Origin: a virus | IMG/VR virus record: IMGVR_UViG_3300010373_000039 | Location: 1-64,000 of that record | Reading direction: 5' to 3' (one strand) | Length of the DNA: 64,000 nt | Shown: positions 50,989 through 60,202 of the stretch, one piece after another | Layout of the letters: every line of letters begins with the position of its first letter | Numbering within the stretch: the stretch's first letter is position 1 | Position numbers and translations under genes: made by a program | Notes under the pieces: model-generated | The model's input: the letters and a program-made list of their open reading frames with translations, nothing else | Told to the model about the DNA's origin: nothing | The model's database searches: none

Positions 50989-52009
50989 GATGGTCACCTC
51001 CTTTCCCAATCGACTCGGCCAGGATATCCAATCCGGCCGCGATCCGTTGGGGGGTCATTCTACGCACCCGGCCGTAATTGCGCAACGTTTCGGTGGGGGA
51101 GACCGTCCGTTGGGTAACCCTAACCCGGTGTTGTCGTCGTTGCTCGTCTACCTCGGTCAACCGCAACCCGCCCAGCGTCACATTGTTTTTTCGACAGAAT
51201 TTTTCGATGTGCCGTTGGATCGGGTGCCATTGTTTGATGTCGGTACGCGGCAGCGCCACCTCGACCTTGACCATATCCCCGGGGATGTAGGCGCAGCGGT
51301 CGAATTCCTCGATACTGCCGATTTTGATTGAATCCTTGCGGATGGTTTTGCGGATCAGGTCGCGGAATTTACCATCCTCCTCCAGGATCACGCGCGGGGT
51401 GTAGGTGTCCCCATAGCGGACCGGGTAGGGTGCGCCGATGTAGGTGATGTTGCCAAGTGTTTGGGGAACATGGATGTCGCCGGCGAAAACCCGTTTGGCG
51501 CGGGCCAACGATTTGCGACGAATCCCATCATCCATTTTCCCGCCCGATTCGGTCATGGCCCCACGGATGGGTTGGTGCAAAAACACCTTGTCATATTTGG
51601 CTAGATCGTATTTGCCGTATTCGGACCGGAATCCCCGCGTGTGTGGTAGGAACAGCCACCGTTCCTGGAACATCCCGATTTCTACGGGCATGTGATAAAA
51701 CAAAAGTTTACCACGCAGCGAATTGTGCAGAAAACGAAAGAAAGGAACGTTGGCATCAACGTAGTCATGGTTTCCCTTCAACAGGAACATCATTTTGCAT
51801 CGCTTGGCCAACATGGACAGGTTATCGACTAACCGGTTGACCAATGCCGCGCTATGGTCATCCTTACGGTCGGTCATGTCCCCCAAAATGATGAGGTATT
51901 GCACGTTGTACCGAACCATGCGCTTTTCCAACCACGGGAACACATCCCAACGGTACTCGTCGTTGGGGCGGTCGGTTAAATGAAGATCGGCGGTGTAAAG
52001 AATGCGCAT
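50981..52009 (-). CDS. Metallophosphoesterase, SbcD/Mre11-like
   Basis: Motifs in order: D8/H10 (ADLHLTD), D44 (LGDMTDR), GNHD (79-82), HQPIRG and GDIHVPQ, the two-metal site of Mre11/SbcD nucleases. The C-terminal part is basic. No SbcC-like ATPase is present in the window. Likely a DNA end-processing nuclease in recombination. Confidence 0.83.
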   Translation of the reverse strand: MRILYTADLHLTDRPNDEYRWDVFPWLEKRMVRYNVQYLIILGDMTDRKDDHSAALVNRLVDNLSMLAKRCKMMFLLKGNHDYVDANVPFFRFLHNSLRGKLLFYHMPVEIGMFQERWLFLPHTRGFRSEYGKYDLAKYDKVFLHQPIRGAMTESGGKMDDGIRRKSLARAKRVFAGDIHVPQTLGNITYIGAPYPVRYGDTYTPRVILEEDGKFRDLIRKTIRKDSIKIGSIEEFDRCAYIPGDMVKVEVALPRTDIKQWHPIQRHIEKFCRKNNVTLGGLRLTEVDEQRRQHRVRVTQRTVSPTETLRNYGRVRRMTPQRIAAGLDILAESIGKGGDHHG

Positions 52010-52015
52010 TGTGGT

Positions 52016-52195
52016 TCAGTCTATCTTTGGTCGTCGTGCCATCGCGGCTTCGAAAAATTCGACAAGGTGCCCAACCTTCACCTGCTCCAACACCATGCTT
52101 AAGGGGTCGTTTTTATAGGGCTCCAACAAATCCTTTATCTTCTTATCGTCGTCGGTGTCAATCGCCTCGACCAATTGCTCGATAAACGTGGCCAT
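52016..52195 (-). CDS. Small acidic helical protein, 59 aa
   Basis: ATG 52195 is seven bases after AGGAG, and the stop lies seven bases before the phosphoesterase start. The product (MATFIEQLVEAIDTDDDKK start) is helical and acidic in the first half. It fills an otherwise empty 190-base gap. Confidence 0.65.
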   Translation of the reverse strand: MATFIEQLVEAIDTDDDKKIKDLLEPYKNDPLSMVLEQVKVGHLVEFFEAAMARRPKID

Positions 52196-52203
52196 GTCCG
52201 CTC

Positions 52204-52728
52204 CTATTTGATCTCCGAGAAAATGTTCAATTCCGCGTCACGGGGCAGATACAATGGATGACGGGGCATTCCCCCGGCCGTTTTTTGGCCCAAGCAATAG
52301 ATGCGTCGGTAGTGGCCGTGCAGAATCTCCAACGTTCGTTCGATACGACGGACCTTTTTATCCGACCCGAACGACGCACCCCATGCGGCCACGATCCGGG
52401 CCGCGCCGATGTTTTGAATGTGGTCGTCGTTATCACGGCCTACCGGATCACCCACGGTTGTCAATTGGGAAGGATCGGTGGCAATCCACGCGAACAGGTT
52501 TGCAACTACGATGCCGCCGTACCCCCATGTTTTGCCGAACCCGATGCATCGCCGGATGGTGTTGTCGTTTTCGTCCTCGTCGGCGTTAGAGGGGTTAAGC
52601 ATAATGAACCCAAGCAACGCCTCGTTGGGACGCCAAACCCGGTGAAGCAAATAACGATACCGCCGGCATGGGGAAAACACCGCGCCGTTTTGGGTTGGGG
52701 GCGTGAAAAACTTCCGGGTTTGTATCAT
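52204..52728 (-). CDS. DUF1643 family protein
   Basis: YRYLLHRVW, FIMLNPSNADEDENDNTIRRC and WGYGGIVVANLFAW are DUF1643 signatures, a family widespread in phages and bacteria with no settled activity. The gene lies within the recombination operon. Confidence 0.88.
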   Translation of the reverse strand: MIQTRKFFTPPTQNGAVFSPCRRYRYLLHRVWRPNEALLGFIMLNPSNADEDENDNTIRRCIGFGKTWGYGGIVVANLFAWIATDPSQLTTVGDPVGRDNDDHIQNIGAARIVAAWGASFGSDKKVRRIERTLEILHGHYRRIYCLGQKTAGGMPRHPLYLPRDAELNIFSEIK

Positions 52729-52743
52729 CGCTAGATTCCTTTC

Positions 52744-53127
52744 CTAACTACAACCGTCCCAATCCTTTACGATTGGCATACCTTTGACCGTCAACCCAAC
52801 CTCTTGTCGAAGGACGCGACACGATGAATTGCCTACCTCATAGTCACGGCAAACGGCGGGGCGCAATTCATAGTGCCTGCATTGACCGCTCGTCAAATCC
52901 AACCAAATGCAGGGATTTACGTTCCCGTCGTTGGCCACCATGAAATTGAAACGTGGTGAATTTTCGTCAAGCCAGTTGGCTAATTCTCGTTTTAATTCCT
53001 TGGATAACCGTTGCCAATCCGGATCGGCATCGCCCCCGAACGGCGGGGTGCGCATATGCATACAACATAACCCGCAGTTGTTGCACCAATTGTCATCCGA
53101 TGCGCCCATTGTCCTACCTATATCCAA
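52744..53127 (-). CDS. YkgJ-type cysteine-cluster protein
   Basis: C15, C18, C21 and C22 (CNNCGLCC) and a second set in PCIWLD..SGQCRHYELRPAVCRDY match the YkgJ-like cluster family, thought to bind zinc or an iron-sulfur cluster. Specific role unknown. Confidence 0.8.
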   Translation of the reverse strand: MDIGRTMGASDDNWCNNCGLCCMHMRTPPFGGDADPDWQRLSKELKRELANWLDENSPRFNFMVANDGNVNPCIWLDLTSGQCRHYELRPAVCRDYEVGNSSCRVLRQEVGLTVKGMPIVKDWDGCS

Positions 53128-53132
53128 GACAA

Positions 53133-53714
53133 CTATTTGGATCGCCGGATCAATCGGGGACGGTTGCGGATGCGACGGATCGCCAGGCGCTGGGCATAGG
53201 CCGACGCCCGTTTAATCAATTTCCAACGCAAACAAAACAGGGACGACAAACCGAATACGTACATGTTCTCGCGGGGGTGCATGATGATCGCGCGGGGTTT
53301 GGGGTTACCGGCCCACCGCAACCATCGCAAACCCCGTTCGGACGTGAACAACAATTCCCCGATATGGTTCTGCTTCATTATCAACAACGGTTGGCGTCGG
53401 CCGTCGCACTCGTCCAACAATTTTTCCCACCATTGAAGGATTTCCGGCCGGTAGCCGAAGAAAAATTTGTGGGTTTTCAAATCCTTGTAGAATTTGCATT
53501 CCAGCACAAATAAATCGACGAGCGGTTGGCCAAGAGGGTGGGTGCAAACGATGTCGCCGGCGTGGGCGTCGTGTTTCGATCCCTGTTTGCGGGCCACGGT
53601 GTTTCGGCCGCCGGACATGGCCGAACGCCAAAAACAATCCTTGCGGGTCATGTCGGAAACCCACAGGGAAAGTCGTTTGCAGGTGGCTCGTTCGTATTCC
53701 GGCCCTTTGCCCAT
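53133..53714 (-). CDS. PD-(D/E)XK nuclease (Holliday-junction-resolvase-like)
   Basis: E7, D54 (HAGDIVC) and ECK (72-74) line up as the acidic residues and lysine of a PD-(D/E)XK nuclease. Next to a RecA-like recombinase it may resolve recombination junctions. The C-terminal 60 residues are basic. Confidence 0.6.
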   Translation of the reverse strand: MGKGPEYERATCKRLSLWVSDMTRKDCFWRSAMSGGRNTVARKQGSKHDAHAGDIVCTHPLGQPLVDLFVLECKFYKDLKTHKFFFGYRPEILQWWEKLLDECDGRRQPLLIMKQNHIGELLFTSERGLRWLRWAGNPKPRAIIMHPRENMYVFGLSSLFCLRWKLIKRASAYAQRLAIRRIRNRPRLIRRSK

Positions 53715-53718
53715 TCAA

Positions 53719-54807
53719 TCACCCGTATTTCCGTCGTGTCGGCAAAAACTTCTTTTCGATCTCGAACCAGGCCGTGTCCACCGTCGCATGGACCCGTGCC
53801 ATTTCGGTATTGTACTCGTCCCGGTCCATTTTGGAAAGTTTCTTGATATACTTGCCGGCCGTTTTGTCATTCAACCCCAACCGGCCCAGCATCCCCACCT
53901 CGTCTAGCCACATCAACGATGCGTCCAAATCGTCGATGCCGAAGGCAAACCGGATAGGAAAATCACATTCACGGTAGGCCAACCCCACCTTGTTCTTTTT
54001 GCATCGCACACGGGTTTTGACGCCGATCGGCCGTTCCACCTTGTCAATGGTTTTCTTGATTTGGCCCATGTTGGCCAACCAAATGATTTGCGATGCGTAG
54101 TAATCCAGCGCCCGGCCACCGGAACGGGTTTGGGTTTCCCCGAACGTGACGCCGATTTTGTCGCGCAATTGGGAGACGATCAATAGCGTGACGTTCAACC
54201 GTTCCAACCGTTTGACGTTCCGGCGGAACAATTGGCCCATCAATTTGGGTTTCTTACCACCGTAGCTGTTCGCGCCGAATTCCGAATTGTTTTCCGCGTC
54301 GTCGCCAAGGGCATCCAACGAATCCAAAATGTACAATCCGGCCTTAGCGGGTTTTCCCGCCTTGACCAATTTACGTTCACCATCCTTGGTCACCGACGTA
54401 CACCGAACCCCCTCGACCCGATCGCAAAATTCCTCCAAATCGGCGTGCCATTCCTCCACCGTTAGGACCGAAACCTCCTCGTTGAAATCGACCCGATCGA
54501 CCGGCAACCCCACCGTTTCCGCGTAGGGGATATCGAACGCCGCCTCGGCCTCGCGATACCGGATTAACCCCTCCTTGGGGTCCGGGTATTTAATGGCGAA
54601 GTTGGCGCATGTTTCGATCATTACCAACGATTTGCCGGTGGATTTGTCCCCCACGATATTACCGACCCGTCCTTCGGCCCATCCGCCGCCCAGGACGCGA
54701 TCCAGCAACCGACAGCCGGTCGGAATACACCGGACTTGGCTTGGTGCCGTAAAATACAACCCTGCGCCGCCCCGTTTTAGCCGGGGGCGTTCCCGTTTTT
54801 TAGCCAT
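53719..54807 (-). CDS. RecA-like recombinase
   Basis: Walker A is GDKSTGKS (53-60). The Walker B-like strand is GLYILDSLDAL near residue 165, then LLIVSQLRDK and a GGRALDYYASQIIWL segment, the RecA/UvsX ATPase core. A C-terminal basic region follows. It should drive strand exchange with the SSB-like protein encoded just upstream. ATG 54807 follows AGGAT. Confidence 0.85.
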   Translation of the reverse strand: MAKKRERPRLKRGGAGLYFTAPSQVRCIPTGCRLLDRVLGGGWAEGRVGNIVGDKSTGKSLVMIETCANFAIKYPDPKEGLIRYREAEAAFDIPYAETVGLPVDRVDFNEEVSVLTVEEWHADLEEFCDRVEGVRCTSVTKDGERKLVKAGKPAKAGLYILDSLDALGDDAENNSEFGANSYGGKKPKLMGQLFRRNVKRLERLNVTLLIVSQLRDKIGVTFGETQTRSGGRALDYYASQIIWLANMGQIKKTIDKVERPIGVKTRVRCKKNKVGLAYRECDFPIRFAFGIDDLDASLMWLDEVGMLGRLGLNDKTAGKYIKKLSKMDRDEYNTEMARVHATVDTAWFEIEKKFLPTRRKYG

Positions 54808-54837
54808 GGCCGATCCTAGTTAGATGTGGAAATAGAA

Positions 54838-54868
54838 TGGGTGGTGGCTTTGACGTGACCACCACCCA
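54838..54868 (-). terminator. Hairpin between the SSB-like and recA-like genes
   Basis: TGGGTGGTGG and CCACCACCCA form a perfect ten-base stem. On the minus strand the following bases are TTCTATTTCC, a weak T-rich tract. It may reduce read-through from the SSB-like gene into the recA-like gene. Confidence 0.55.
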
Positions 54869-54897
54869 ACAAAACCCAAAGGATTGCGCGTGTTCGG

Positions 54898-56043
54898 TTA
54901 ATCCAGGTCGTCGTCCTCGTCGTCTAGGCTTTCTTTTTCCCGACGCGAGGATGGTTTGTGGGCAAGCCTTTTGCGTCTTTTGTGACGGCGGGAATCACGG
55001 GTTTCTTCCTCGTCTCCGCCTTGAAGCTCTTCGCCATCGTCATCTCCTTCTTCATCATCGTCATCATCCCGTTTGGACGCCGCGCGGCGCTTTTTACCAC
55101 GGGACCGGCGACCATCATCCCCATCCTCGTCCTCGTCGTCAACGTCCGAGTCATCGTCGAGATCCTCGTCGTCATCGTCCGCTTCGTCATCATCGCGGAA
55201 GGAACGGCGGCGGGACTTTCGGTCATCATCCTCGTCGTCATCATCCTCGTCATGCCGCCGGCGTTCGCGGTCGCGACGGGTGCGAGGACGATCATCATCC
55301 TCGTCGTCATCATCCTTGCGCTTTTTGTTGCCGATGCCCCCGACCAACGCCTTGGTGATGTGCTCGGCGTCGAAAAATTCGATGCAATCGGGGATCGGAT
55401 GTTTGGTGATGAACCGAAGCCATTTTTGCATCCGATCATCGTTGCGGTGCAGCGGGGTTTCGCGCGATGCCGGCTTGATGCCCTTGATTTCCGTGAAATC
55501 CCCCTTCTTGACACACTTGAAAAGAACATCACGGCCCTTGTAGGGATCATCGTAGAACACGGTTTCGTTGGTTTCCTCGTCCTCCGCCTCGGCGGCGATG
55601 TCACGATCCACGATCCATGACGGGGTCCATAGCATCGGACCATCCTCTTCACGGTCGCGGTCGATGATCCACATCACCTTGCGGGTTTTGGCCTTGGCAT
55701 CATCCGCCGCCTTGTTGTTGCGGTGTTTGATCAGCTCGTTGCGCTCCTCGCACACCGGGCATTCCTCGTTCTTCATCTTGGCCAAACACGCATATTGGTT
55801 GTTGTCCGCGCCGACGCCGTAATGGACCTCGACCGGGTACGCGTAGTGTTCCGCGCCGTCCCATGTGGGGGGCATGATCCGGATGCGATATTTTTCCCCG
55901 GCCTGCGGACTAAACGTCGGGAATTGGGCCTTGATAAACCCGTCCCGCGTCCCGCCCTTTTGATTGGCCTGGGTCTTAATCGTCGAGGCATCCCGTTGCT
56001 TGTACTCAAACCGTTTGCGTTCCCCACGATCACGATTCTTCAT
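54898..56043 (-). CDS. gp32-like ssDNA-binding protein with very long charged tail
   Basis: Residues about 40-240 resemble T4 gp32-like proteins: YRIRIMPP, a CPVCEERNEL zinc-type segment near residue 95, and aromatic residues. From about residue 245 to 381 the sequence is almost only D, E, R, K and S, far longer than usual acidic SSB tails. It sits upstream of recA, clamp-loader and polymerase partners. Confidence 0.68.
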   Translation of the reverse strand: MKNRDRGERKRFEYKQRDASTIKTQANQKGGTRDGFIKAQFPTFSPQAGEKYRIRIMPPTWDGAEHYAYPVEVHYGVGADNNQYACLAKMKNEECPVCEERNELIKHRNNKAADDAKAKTRKVMWIIDRDREEDGPMLWTPSWIVDRDIAAEAEDEETNETVFYDDPYKGRDVLFKCVKKGDFTEIKGIKPASRETPLHRNDDRMQKWLRFITKHPIPDCIEFFDAEHITKALVGGIGNKKRKDDDDEDDDRPRTRRDRERRRHDEDDDDEDDDRKSRRRSFRDDDEADDDDEDLDDDSDVDDEDEDGDDGRRSRGKKRRAASKRDDDDDEEGDDDGEELQGGDEEETRDSRRHKRRKRLAHKPSSRREKESLDDEDDDLD

Positions 56044-56282
56044 TTGTTCTCCGTTTTAGAATTTCCTACATGATAAATGGTCATTTCCGCCGCCAGCGCC
56101 AACGCTTCTTGTATTTGCGGATCGTCTATTTTGTTTTTGTTCAACACAATACGGGAAGTAACCCATTGTTGGATCGTGGAAAACGCCGCCAAATCCCTAC
56201 CCAACAACACGAAAATTGGTTCATCGTCCTTCGCCCGATTCAAACAACTGTTCGGATCGGATAATTCCTTTGATTTCAGCAT
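56040..56282 (-). CDS. Hypothetical phage protein, 80 aa
   Basis: DEPIFVLLGRDLAAFSTIQQWV resembles a recurring small phage protein of unknown function found in replication operons. The stop overlaps the SSB-like start by four bases. Confidence 0.6.
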   Translation of the reverse strand: MLKSKELSDPNSCLNRAKDDEPIFVLLGRDLAAFSTIQQWVTSRIVLNKNKIDDPQIQEALALAAEMTIYHVGNSKTENK

Positions 56283-56846
56283 CTACCACTTCCGTTGTTG
56301 TTTGGATCGTTGTTCGGCCATGGCGGTACGGTTACGTTCGGCCCGCATGTCCCGTTGGGCGAAATCGACGTGACCGGCGGAATTGGTTTGGAAATAGGCG
56401 GCGACGTGCAGGTTAGCCAATTCGCGGATCATAAAACCACGGTCCCGCCACACATCACGCATCCCCTCCCATTCGGCCAATTCCCGTTCCGCGTTCACCA
56501 ATTGCTGGAACCCCTCCCGGCGTTTGGGCGAAATTTGAACGATTGCATCCAAAAGCTTTTCGGTTATTTTCTCTCCCTTGGATTCAAATTCCGCCCGTGC
56601 CTCGAGGTACGCCATGGCCTCGGCCGTTTTCAGCGCGTCCTTACATTGATCGCGAACCGACCGGGCATGGGCCAATCGGTCACACACCTCCCCGAAGGAA
56701 TTGGGTTGTTCCATCAACTCCCGGTCCAAATCATGTTTATTGATTTGCAACCGGGCACGGATCGCACCCCGTTCCACGTCGTTGGTCACCGGTTCCACGG
56801 CGGGTGGGTTATCGCGTCGTCGTTTTAGTTTGGGACGTTTTTTCAT
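56283..56846 (-). CDS. Helical hypothetical protein, 187 aa
   Basis: A basic N-terminus, a long helix (about 30-160) and a C-terminal segment ending KQQRKW. Place directly before an SSB-like gene would suit a recombination mediator, but sequence does not prove it. Confidence 0.5.
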   Translation of the reverse strand: MKKRPKLKRRRDNPPAVEPVTNDVERGAIRARLQINKHDLDRELMEQPNSFGEVCDRLAHARSVRDQCKDALKTAEAMAYLEARAEFESKGEKITEKLLDAIVQISPKRREGFQQLVNAERELAEWEGMRDVWRDRGFMIRELANLHVAAYFQTNSAGHVDFAQRDMRAERNRTAMAEQRSKQQRKW

Positions 56847-57121
56847 ACGATAATCACCTCACGCATCACCGACCGCACATACCCCGGCTTACTATCCACG
56901 TACCACCACAAATATTTGGTGTCATTCCATCGATCGACCGATGCCCACATTTTCCCGGCATACGCGCCGGTGGGCAACGATGCGTCATACCGTTTAAGCA
57001 GTTTCCAATCATCCGCCGACATTATTGCGTGGTGGTCATCGATCAAAATGTTTTCCGTCGATGGTTGTTCCCAGTACCGTCCCAATGGATCGGTGATCGG
57101 CGGAATGATGTTACCCGACAT
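56843..57121 (-). CDS. Hypothetical phage protein, 92 aa
   Basis: TENILIDDHHAIMSADDWKLLKRYDASLPTGAYAGKMW is a compact conserved-looking region that I associate with phage replication operons. The stop overlaps the next gene by four bases. Function unknown. Confidence 0.6.
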   Translation of the reverse strand: MSGNIIPPITDPLGRYWEQPSTENILIDDHHAIMSADDWKLLKRYDASLPTGAYAGKMWASVDRWNDTKYLWWYVDSKPGYVRSVMREVIIV

Positions 57122-57143
57122 GGCCTAGTTATACCCAAGTCGA

Positions 57144-57503
57144 TCATTCCTTGACGTTGGTGCGGTCGTACAATTCCGGGGACCATTGCGGCAATTGGTT
57201 CGATCCGGTCGCATCCTTGCCACGTGTAGTCAATTTAACCCACGTGGCCGGGGTCATTTTGGCTTTGTCCTTGGGGAAAAATTCCCACACGTGCCCGTGT
57301 TCGTCCAACCCCACAATCAACCGCAATCCTCCGGACCGGGGATCGAATGATGGGTGGATGGATACCATGCGCGGAACCTGGCAATGACCCCGTTCGGCTA
57401 TTTGCTTCTCACCATGACGCCGATACTTCTTCCATCGCTTGGTTTTCTCCTTGGCCGACATCCTGCGGTTGCGTTCAAATTGTTTCCGTTTTTCCTTACT
57501 CAT
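57144..57503 (-). CDS. Basic hypothetical protein, 119 aa
   Basis: ATG 57503 follows AAAGGAC; an upstream frame to 57605 overlaps the clamp loader and is not used. The first 40 residues are K/R-rich and the rest forms a small beta domain (LRLIVGLDEHGHVWEFFP). Nucleic-acid binding is likely. Confidence 0.55.
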   Translation of the reverse strand: MSKEKRKQFERNRRMSAKEKTKRWKKYRRHGEKQIAERGHCQVPRMVSIHPSFDPRSGGLRLIVGLDEHGHVWEFFPKDKAKMTPATWVKLTTRGKDATGSNQLPQWSPELYDRTNVKE

Positions 57504-57525
57504 TGGTTTGTCCTTTGTTCCCCGT

Positions 57526-58455
57526 TCATAGCAACAAATTTCCAAGGGAAATGATGACCGGATACATCCCCGACACGTTGGGTGGATAGGGTTCGCGGAA
57601 CGCATCTAACACCGCAACCGTCCGTTGCGCCGCACGATCCGATTTGGCCCCCATCGCCACCTTGCCGAAATAATCAATCACGGTGTAGCGAATCGATTCG
57701 GGCGAGACCACGCCATTTAGTTTTTTCACGATCTTCATGGCCCGGACCCAATCCACCCCCTTGGCCAATGCCCGGCACAATTCAATCACCTCGCCCTCGG
57801 CCAACACCGACCGGATCAATTTCGCCGCCGTTTTGGTGGAGGTACAATCGCCGCATTGGGCCAGGAACGCAATGGCCTGCCGTGGTGATCCCTCGGATTT
57901 TTCGGCAAGGAAGTAGGCCACGTCGTCATTAGTGGTGAATTTCTCGGCGGCGATGATCCGCTTCAATAATTGGAATATTTCCTCGGCGTCCACCGGGGCC
58001 AATTGGTACTGCAAACACCGGGTCCGGATGTTTTTGGGAACCTTCATTGATTCGGTGGTACAAATGAACCAAAAACAATGTTCCGGCGGTTCCTCGGTGT
58101 CCTTCAACAACGATGCCCACGCGGCCGACGATAGTTTGTGCGCCTCGTCCAAAATGTAAGCGCGGTTATCGGAATCACCAATGGTGTTGTACGCCATGGT
58201 TTTGGTGATTTCCCGCATGGCGTCAATACCGGTGTTCACGGCGGCATTGATCTCGATTATGTCCTTCTTTGCGCATCCCAATTTTCGGGCCACGATCCGG
58301 GCCATGGTGGTTTTGCCAACGCCGGGCGGTCCCTCGAACAAAAACGTTTGGGCCGTGCGACGCTTCAACGCCGCCGTTATCGATTTGGCCACTTCGGTTT
58401 GGCCGATCAAATCCTTAAACATCTTCGGCCGGTACTTGTTAATCAATGCGTCCAT
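57526..58455 (-). CDS. Sliding-clamp loader ATPase (RFC-small-subunit-like)
   Basis: AAA+ motifs: GPPGVGKTT (42-50), ILDEAH (101-106), sensor ICTTE (131-135) and RTRC (144-147, the SRC-type arginine finger of clamp loaders). The N-terminal cysteine zinc module of bacterial DnaX is absent. It should load the clamp encoded at the window end. Confidence 0.85.
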   Translation of the reverse strand: MDALINKYRPKMFKDLIGQTEVAKSITAALKRRTAQTFLFEGPPGVGKTTMARIVARKLGCAKKDIIEINAAVNTGIDAMREITKTMAYNTIGDSDNRAYILDEAHKLSSAAWASLLKDTEEPPEHCFWFICTTESMKVPKNIRTRCLQYQLAPVDAEEIFQLLKRIIAAEKFTTNDDVAYFLAEKSEGSPRQAIAFLAQCGDCTSTKTAAKLIRSVLAEGEVIELCRALAKGVDWVRAMKIVKKLNGVVSPESIRYTVIDYFGKVAMGAKSDRAAQRTVAVLDAFREPYPPNVSGMYPVIISLGNLLL

Positions 58456-58457
58456 TT

Positions 58458-59129
58458 TTACCTTGGTTTAAGAACAGCGCCAAAATGGTCGGTCGCCTCG
58501 CCCGAATAACGATCAACCGTGGGTTGGCCGGCTTTGTCGAAAAACCACGCCGGTTCCCACTGTTGGTAAATAATACCCCAGGCATCGGTCCAATTTTTCG
58601 GTCGGTTTTCCAGGTCATCAAGCGCCCGACGACCGTAGACGCACAACGTTTTGGTCATTTTCCTTGAATCTTCCAAGAATTTGGCTAGAACATCGGGGTC
58701 CAAATGTTGCAAAACGTAGATGCACACAATGGCGTCGAACGAGCGGTAGTTTACCGATACCTTGGTGTATGAGGGTTCCAACACCCAACGAAATCGGTTT
58801 CGGGGATGGTTTAGTTGTTTCCAAAACAGTTTTTGGCCCCGCGCCAGCATTACCTCACTGTCGTGCGCCATGACCGCCCAATTGGGCGACATGTCCAACA
58901 ACCCTACCGTGTTGCGCAACATCCCGGCCCCGAAATCCAAAATCTGCAATTGTCGGGACGTATCCAAACCGAACGATCGAAGTATATCGGTATCCGGTTT
59001 GAATTGGTCCAATTGGGTGATGTCCGAACAAATGCTTTTGGCCACCTCAAAATCGGTTCGGTGGTACGCGGCATTGCGCCGCCACTCGTCGGATAATCCA
59101 TAGGGACCATCGTGGTTGCGGGCCATCAT
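58458..59129 (-). CDS. SAM-dependent methyltransferase, 223 aa
   Basis: Motif I is ILDFGAG (63-69), followed by a Rossmann-type strand order and an FDAIVCIYVLQHL segment. The target is unknown. Its gene overlaps the DNA methyltransferase stop by four bases, so the two are probably made together. Confidence 0.7.
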   Translation of the reverse strand: MMARNHDGPYGLSDEWRRNAAYHRTDFEVAKSICSDITQLDQFKPDTDILRSFGLDTSRQLQILDFGAGMLRNTVGLLDMSPNWAVMAHDSEVMLARGQKLFWKQLNHPRNRFRWVLEPSYTKVSVNYRSFDAIVCIYVLQHLDPDVLAKFLEDSRKMTKTLCVYGRRALDDLENRPKNWTDAWGIIYQQWEPAWFFDKAGQPTVDRYSGEATDHFGAVLKPR

Positions 59130-60202
59130 TCCACCTCATAGTTTCCGAAAAACCCCTTTTGTATCCGTGATTGCCGACGGTGCTGGATTTTCATGTACTC
59201 CGGATTCAATTCGATGGAGATACACCGCCGCCCTAGTTTGGCGGCGACCATGGCGGTGGTTCCGGACCCCCCAAATGGATCAAGGACAATGTCCCCGGGT
59301 CGTGACGCCATTTTGATACACCGTTCCGGCAGCGACGGTGGGAACACCGCAAAATGGGCATCCGAGCAGCTTATAGTTGGAATGTCCCAAACGGTTCGAA
59401 GGTTTCGTCCGTTGGGATTGGATGGGGTTTCGTGGTTATGGGCCACCGCGTATTGACCATCCTTGCCCTTGGTAATGCGGGTGTATTTATCCCGTTCCAA
59501 TGTCGTGGCGGCGACCGGCACACGCACCGCGTCCATGTCGAAATAGTATTTGGATTTATATTTGGAAAACATGAACACGTGTTCGTGGTCCCGATTGGGA
59601 CGATTGGGCGTGTTTTCCGGCATGGCGTTACGCTTGTACCAAATGCACTCGGAGCGAAGGGTCCAATTGTCCTCGCCGAACATCAAAATGGCGGTCATCC
59701 ATGGAATGCCGACCAATTCCTTTTCATGGTAGCTATCCCCCAAATTCAAGAACAATAGTCCATCGGGTTTCAGCACCCGGTATACTTCGGTCATTACCCT
59801 CCGAATATTGTGCATGTAGATGTACGCCGTAGGTTCACACCCCAATTCCCCCAGCCACGCCGAACACGTGTCCTTGAATTTGCAAAACCGTCCCCGGGAC
59901 ACCCCGCGTTGCCGTTGGGCCAACAGATTGGTGCGTCCCTTGCGTGCGCTGGTTTTTCCGGGCGTTTGTGCCGGGCCGTAGCGGATGATTTCCTCGCCCC
60001 ATTCGTGCCTGCATGTGGGCGAACCGCCCCATATTTGCGGTTCGGTCCCATAGGATCGCAATCCCCAATAGGGCGGCGATGTGACGGCCACTTGCACACA
60101 TGATTCCGGCAACCCGCGCAATACGTCGATGCAGTGTCCGGTGATGTTGCAAATGCCACGCTCATCGAAACGGACCAATCGCCGCCGGTTAGTTGTAGGC
60201 AT
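59126..60202 (-). CDS. DNA methyltransferase (N4-cytosine/N6-adenine, beta class)
   Basis: Motif IV TSPPYW (41-46) precedes motif I DPFGGSGTT (308-316), the beta-class order. Cys/His residues near residues 62-125 suggest a zinc-binding insert. The recognition site cannot be read. A solitary phage methyltransferase would protect phage DNA; no restriction partner is seen. Confidence 0.88.
   Translation of the reverse strand: MPTTNRRRLVRFDERGICNITGHCIDVLRGLPESCVQVAVTSPPYWGLRSYGTEPQIWGGSPTCRHEWGEEIIRYGPAQTPGKTSARKGRTNLLAQRQRGVSRGRFCKFKDTCSAWLGELGCEPTAYIYMHNIRRVMTEVYRVLKPDGLLFLNLGDSYHEKELVGIPWMTAILMFGEDNWTLRSECIWYKRNAMPENTPNRPNRDHEHVFMFSKYKSKYYFDMDAVRVPVAATTLERDKYTRITKGKDGQYAVAHNHETPSNPNGRNLRTVWDIPTISCSDAHFAVFPPSLPERCIKMASRPGDIVLDPFGGSGTTAMVAAKLGRRCISIELNPEYMKIQHRRQSRIQKGFFGNYEVE

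Noticed and set aside
55080-55330. CRISPR-like repeats
   Set aside because: The GTCATCATC-type recurrences are codon repeats for Asp/Glu in the SSB tail, with no uniform repeat-spacer spacing.
55073-55543. Serine-rich 156-residue plus-strand open frame
   Set aside because: Another antisense reading of the same acidic repeat region, without a start signal.
54958-55620. 220-residue hydrophobic plus-strand open frame
   Set aside because: It is the antisense of the D/E-rich SSB-like tail; GAC/GAG-type codons read backward give V, I and L, so the apparent membrane protein is an artefact.
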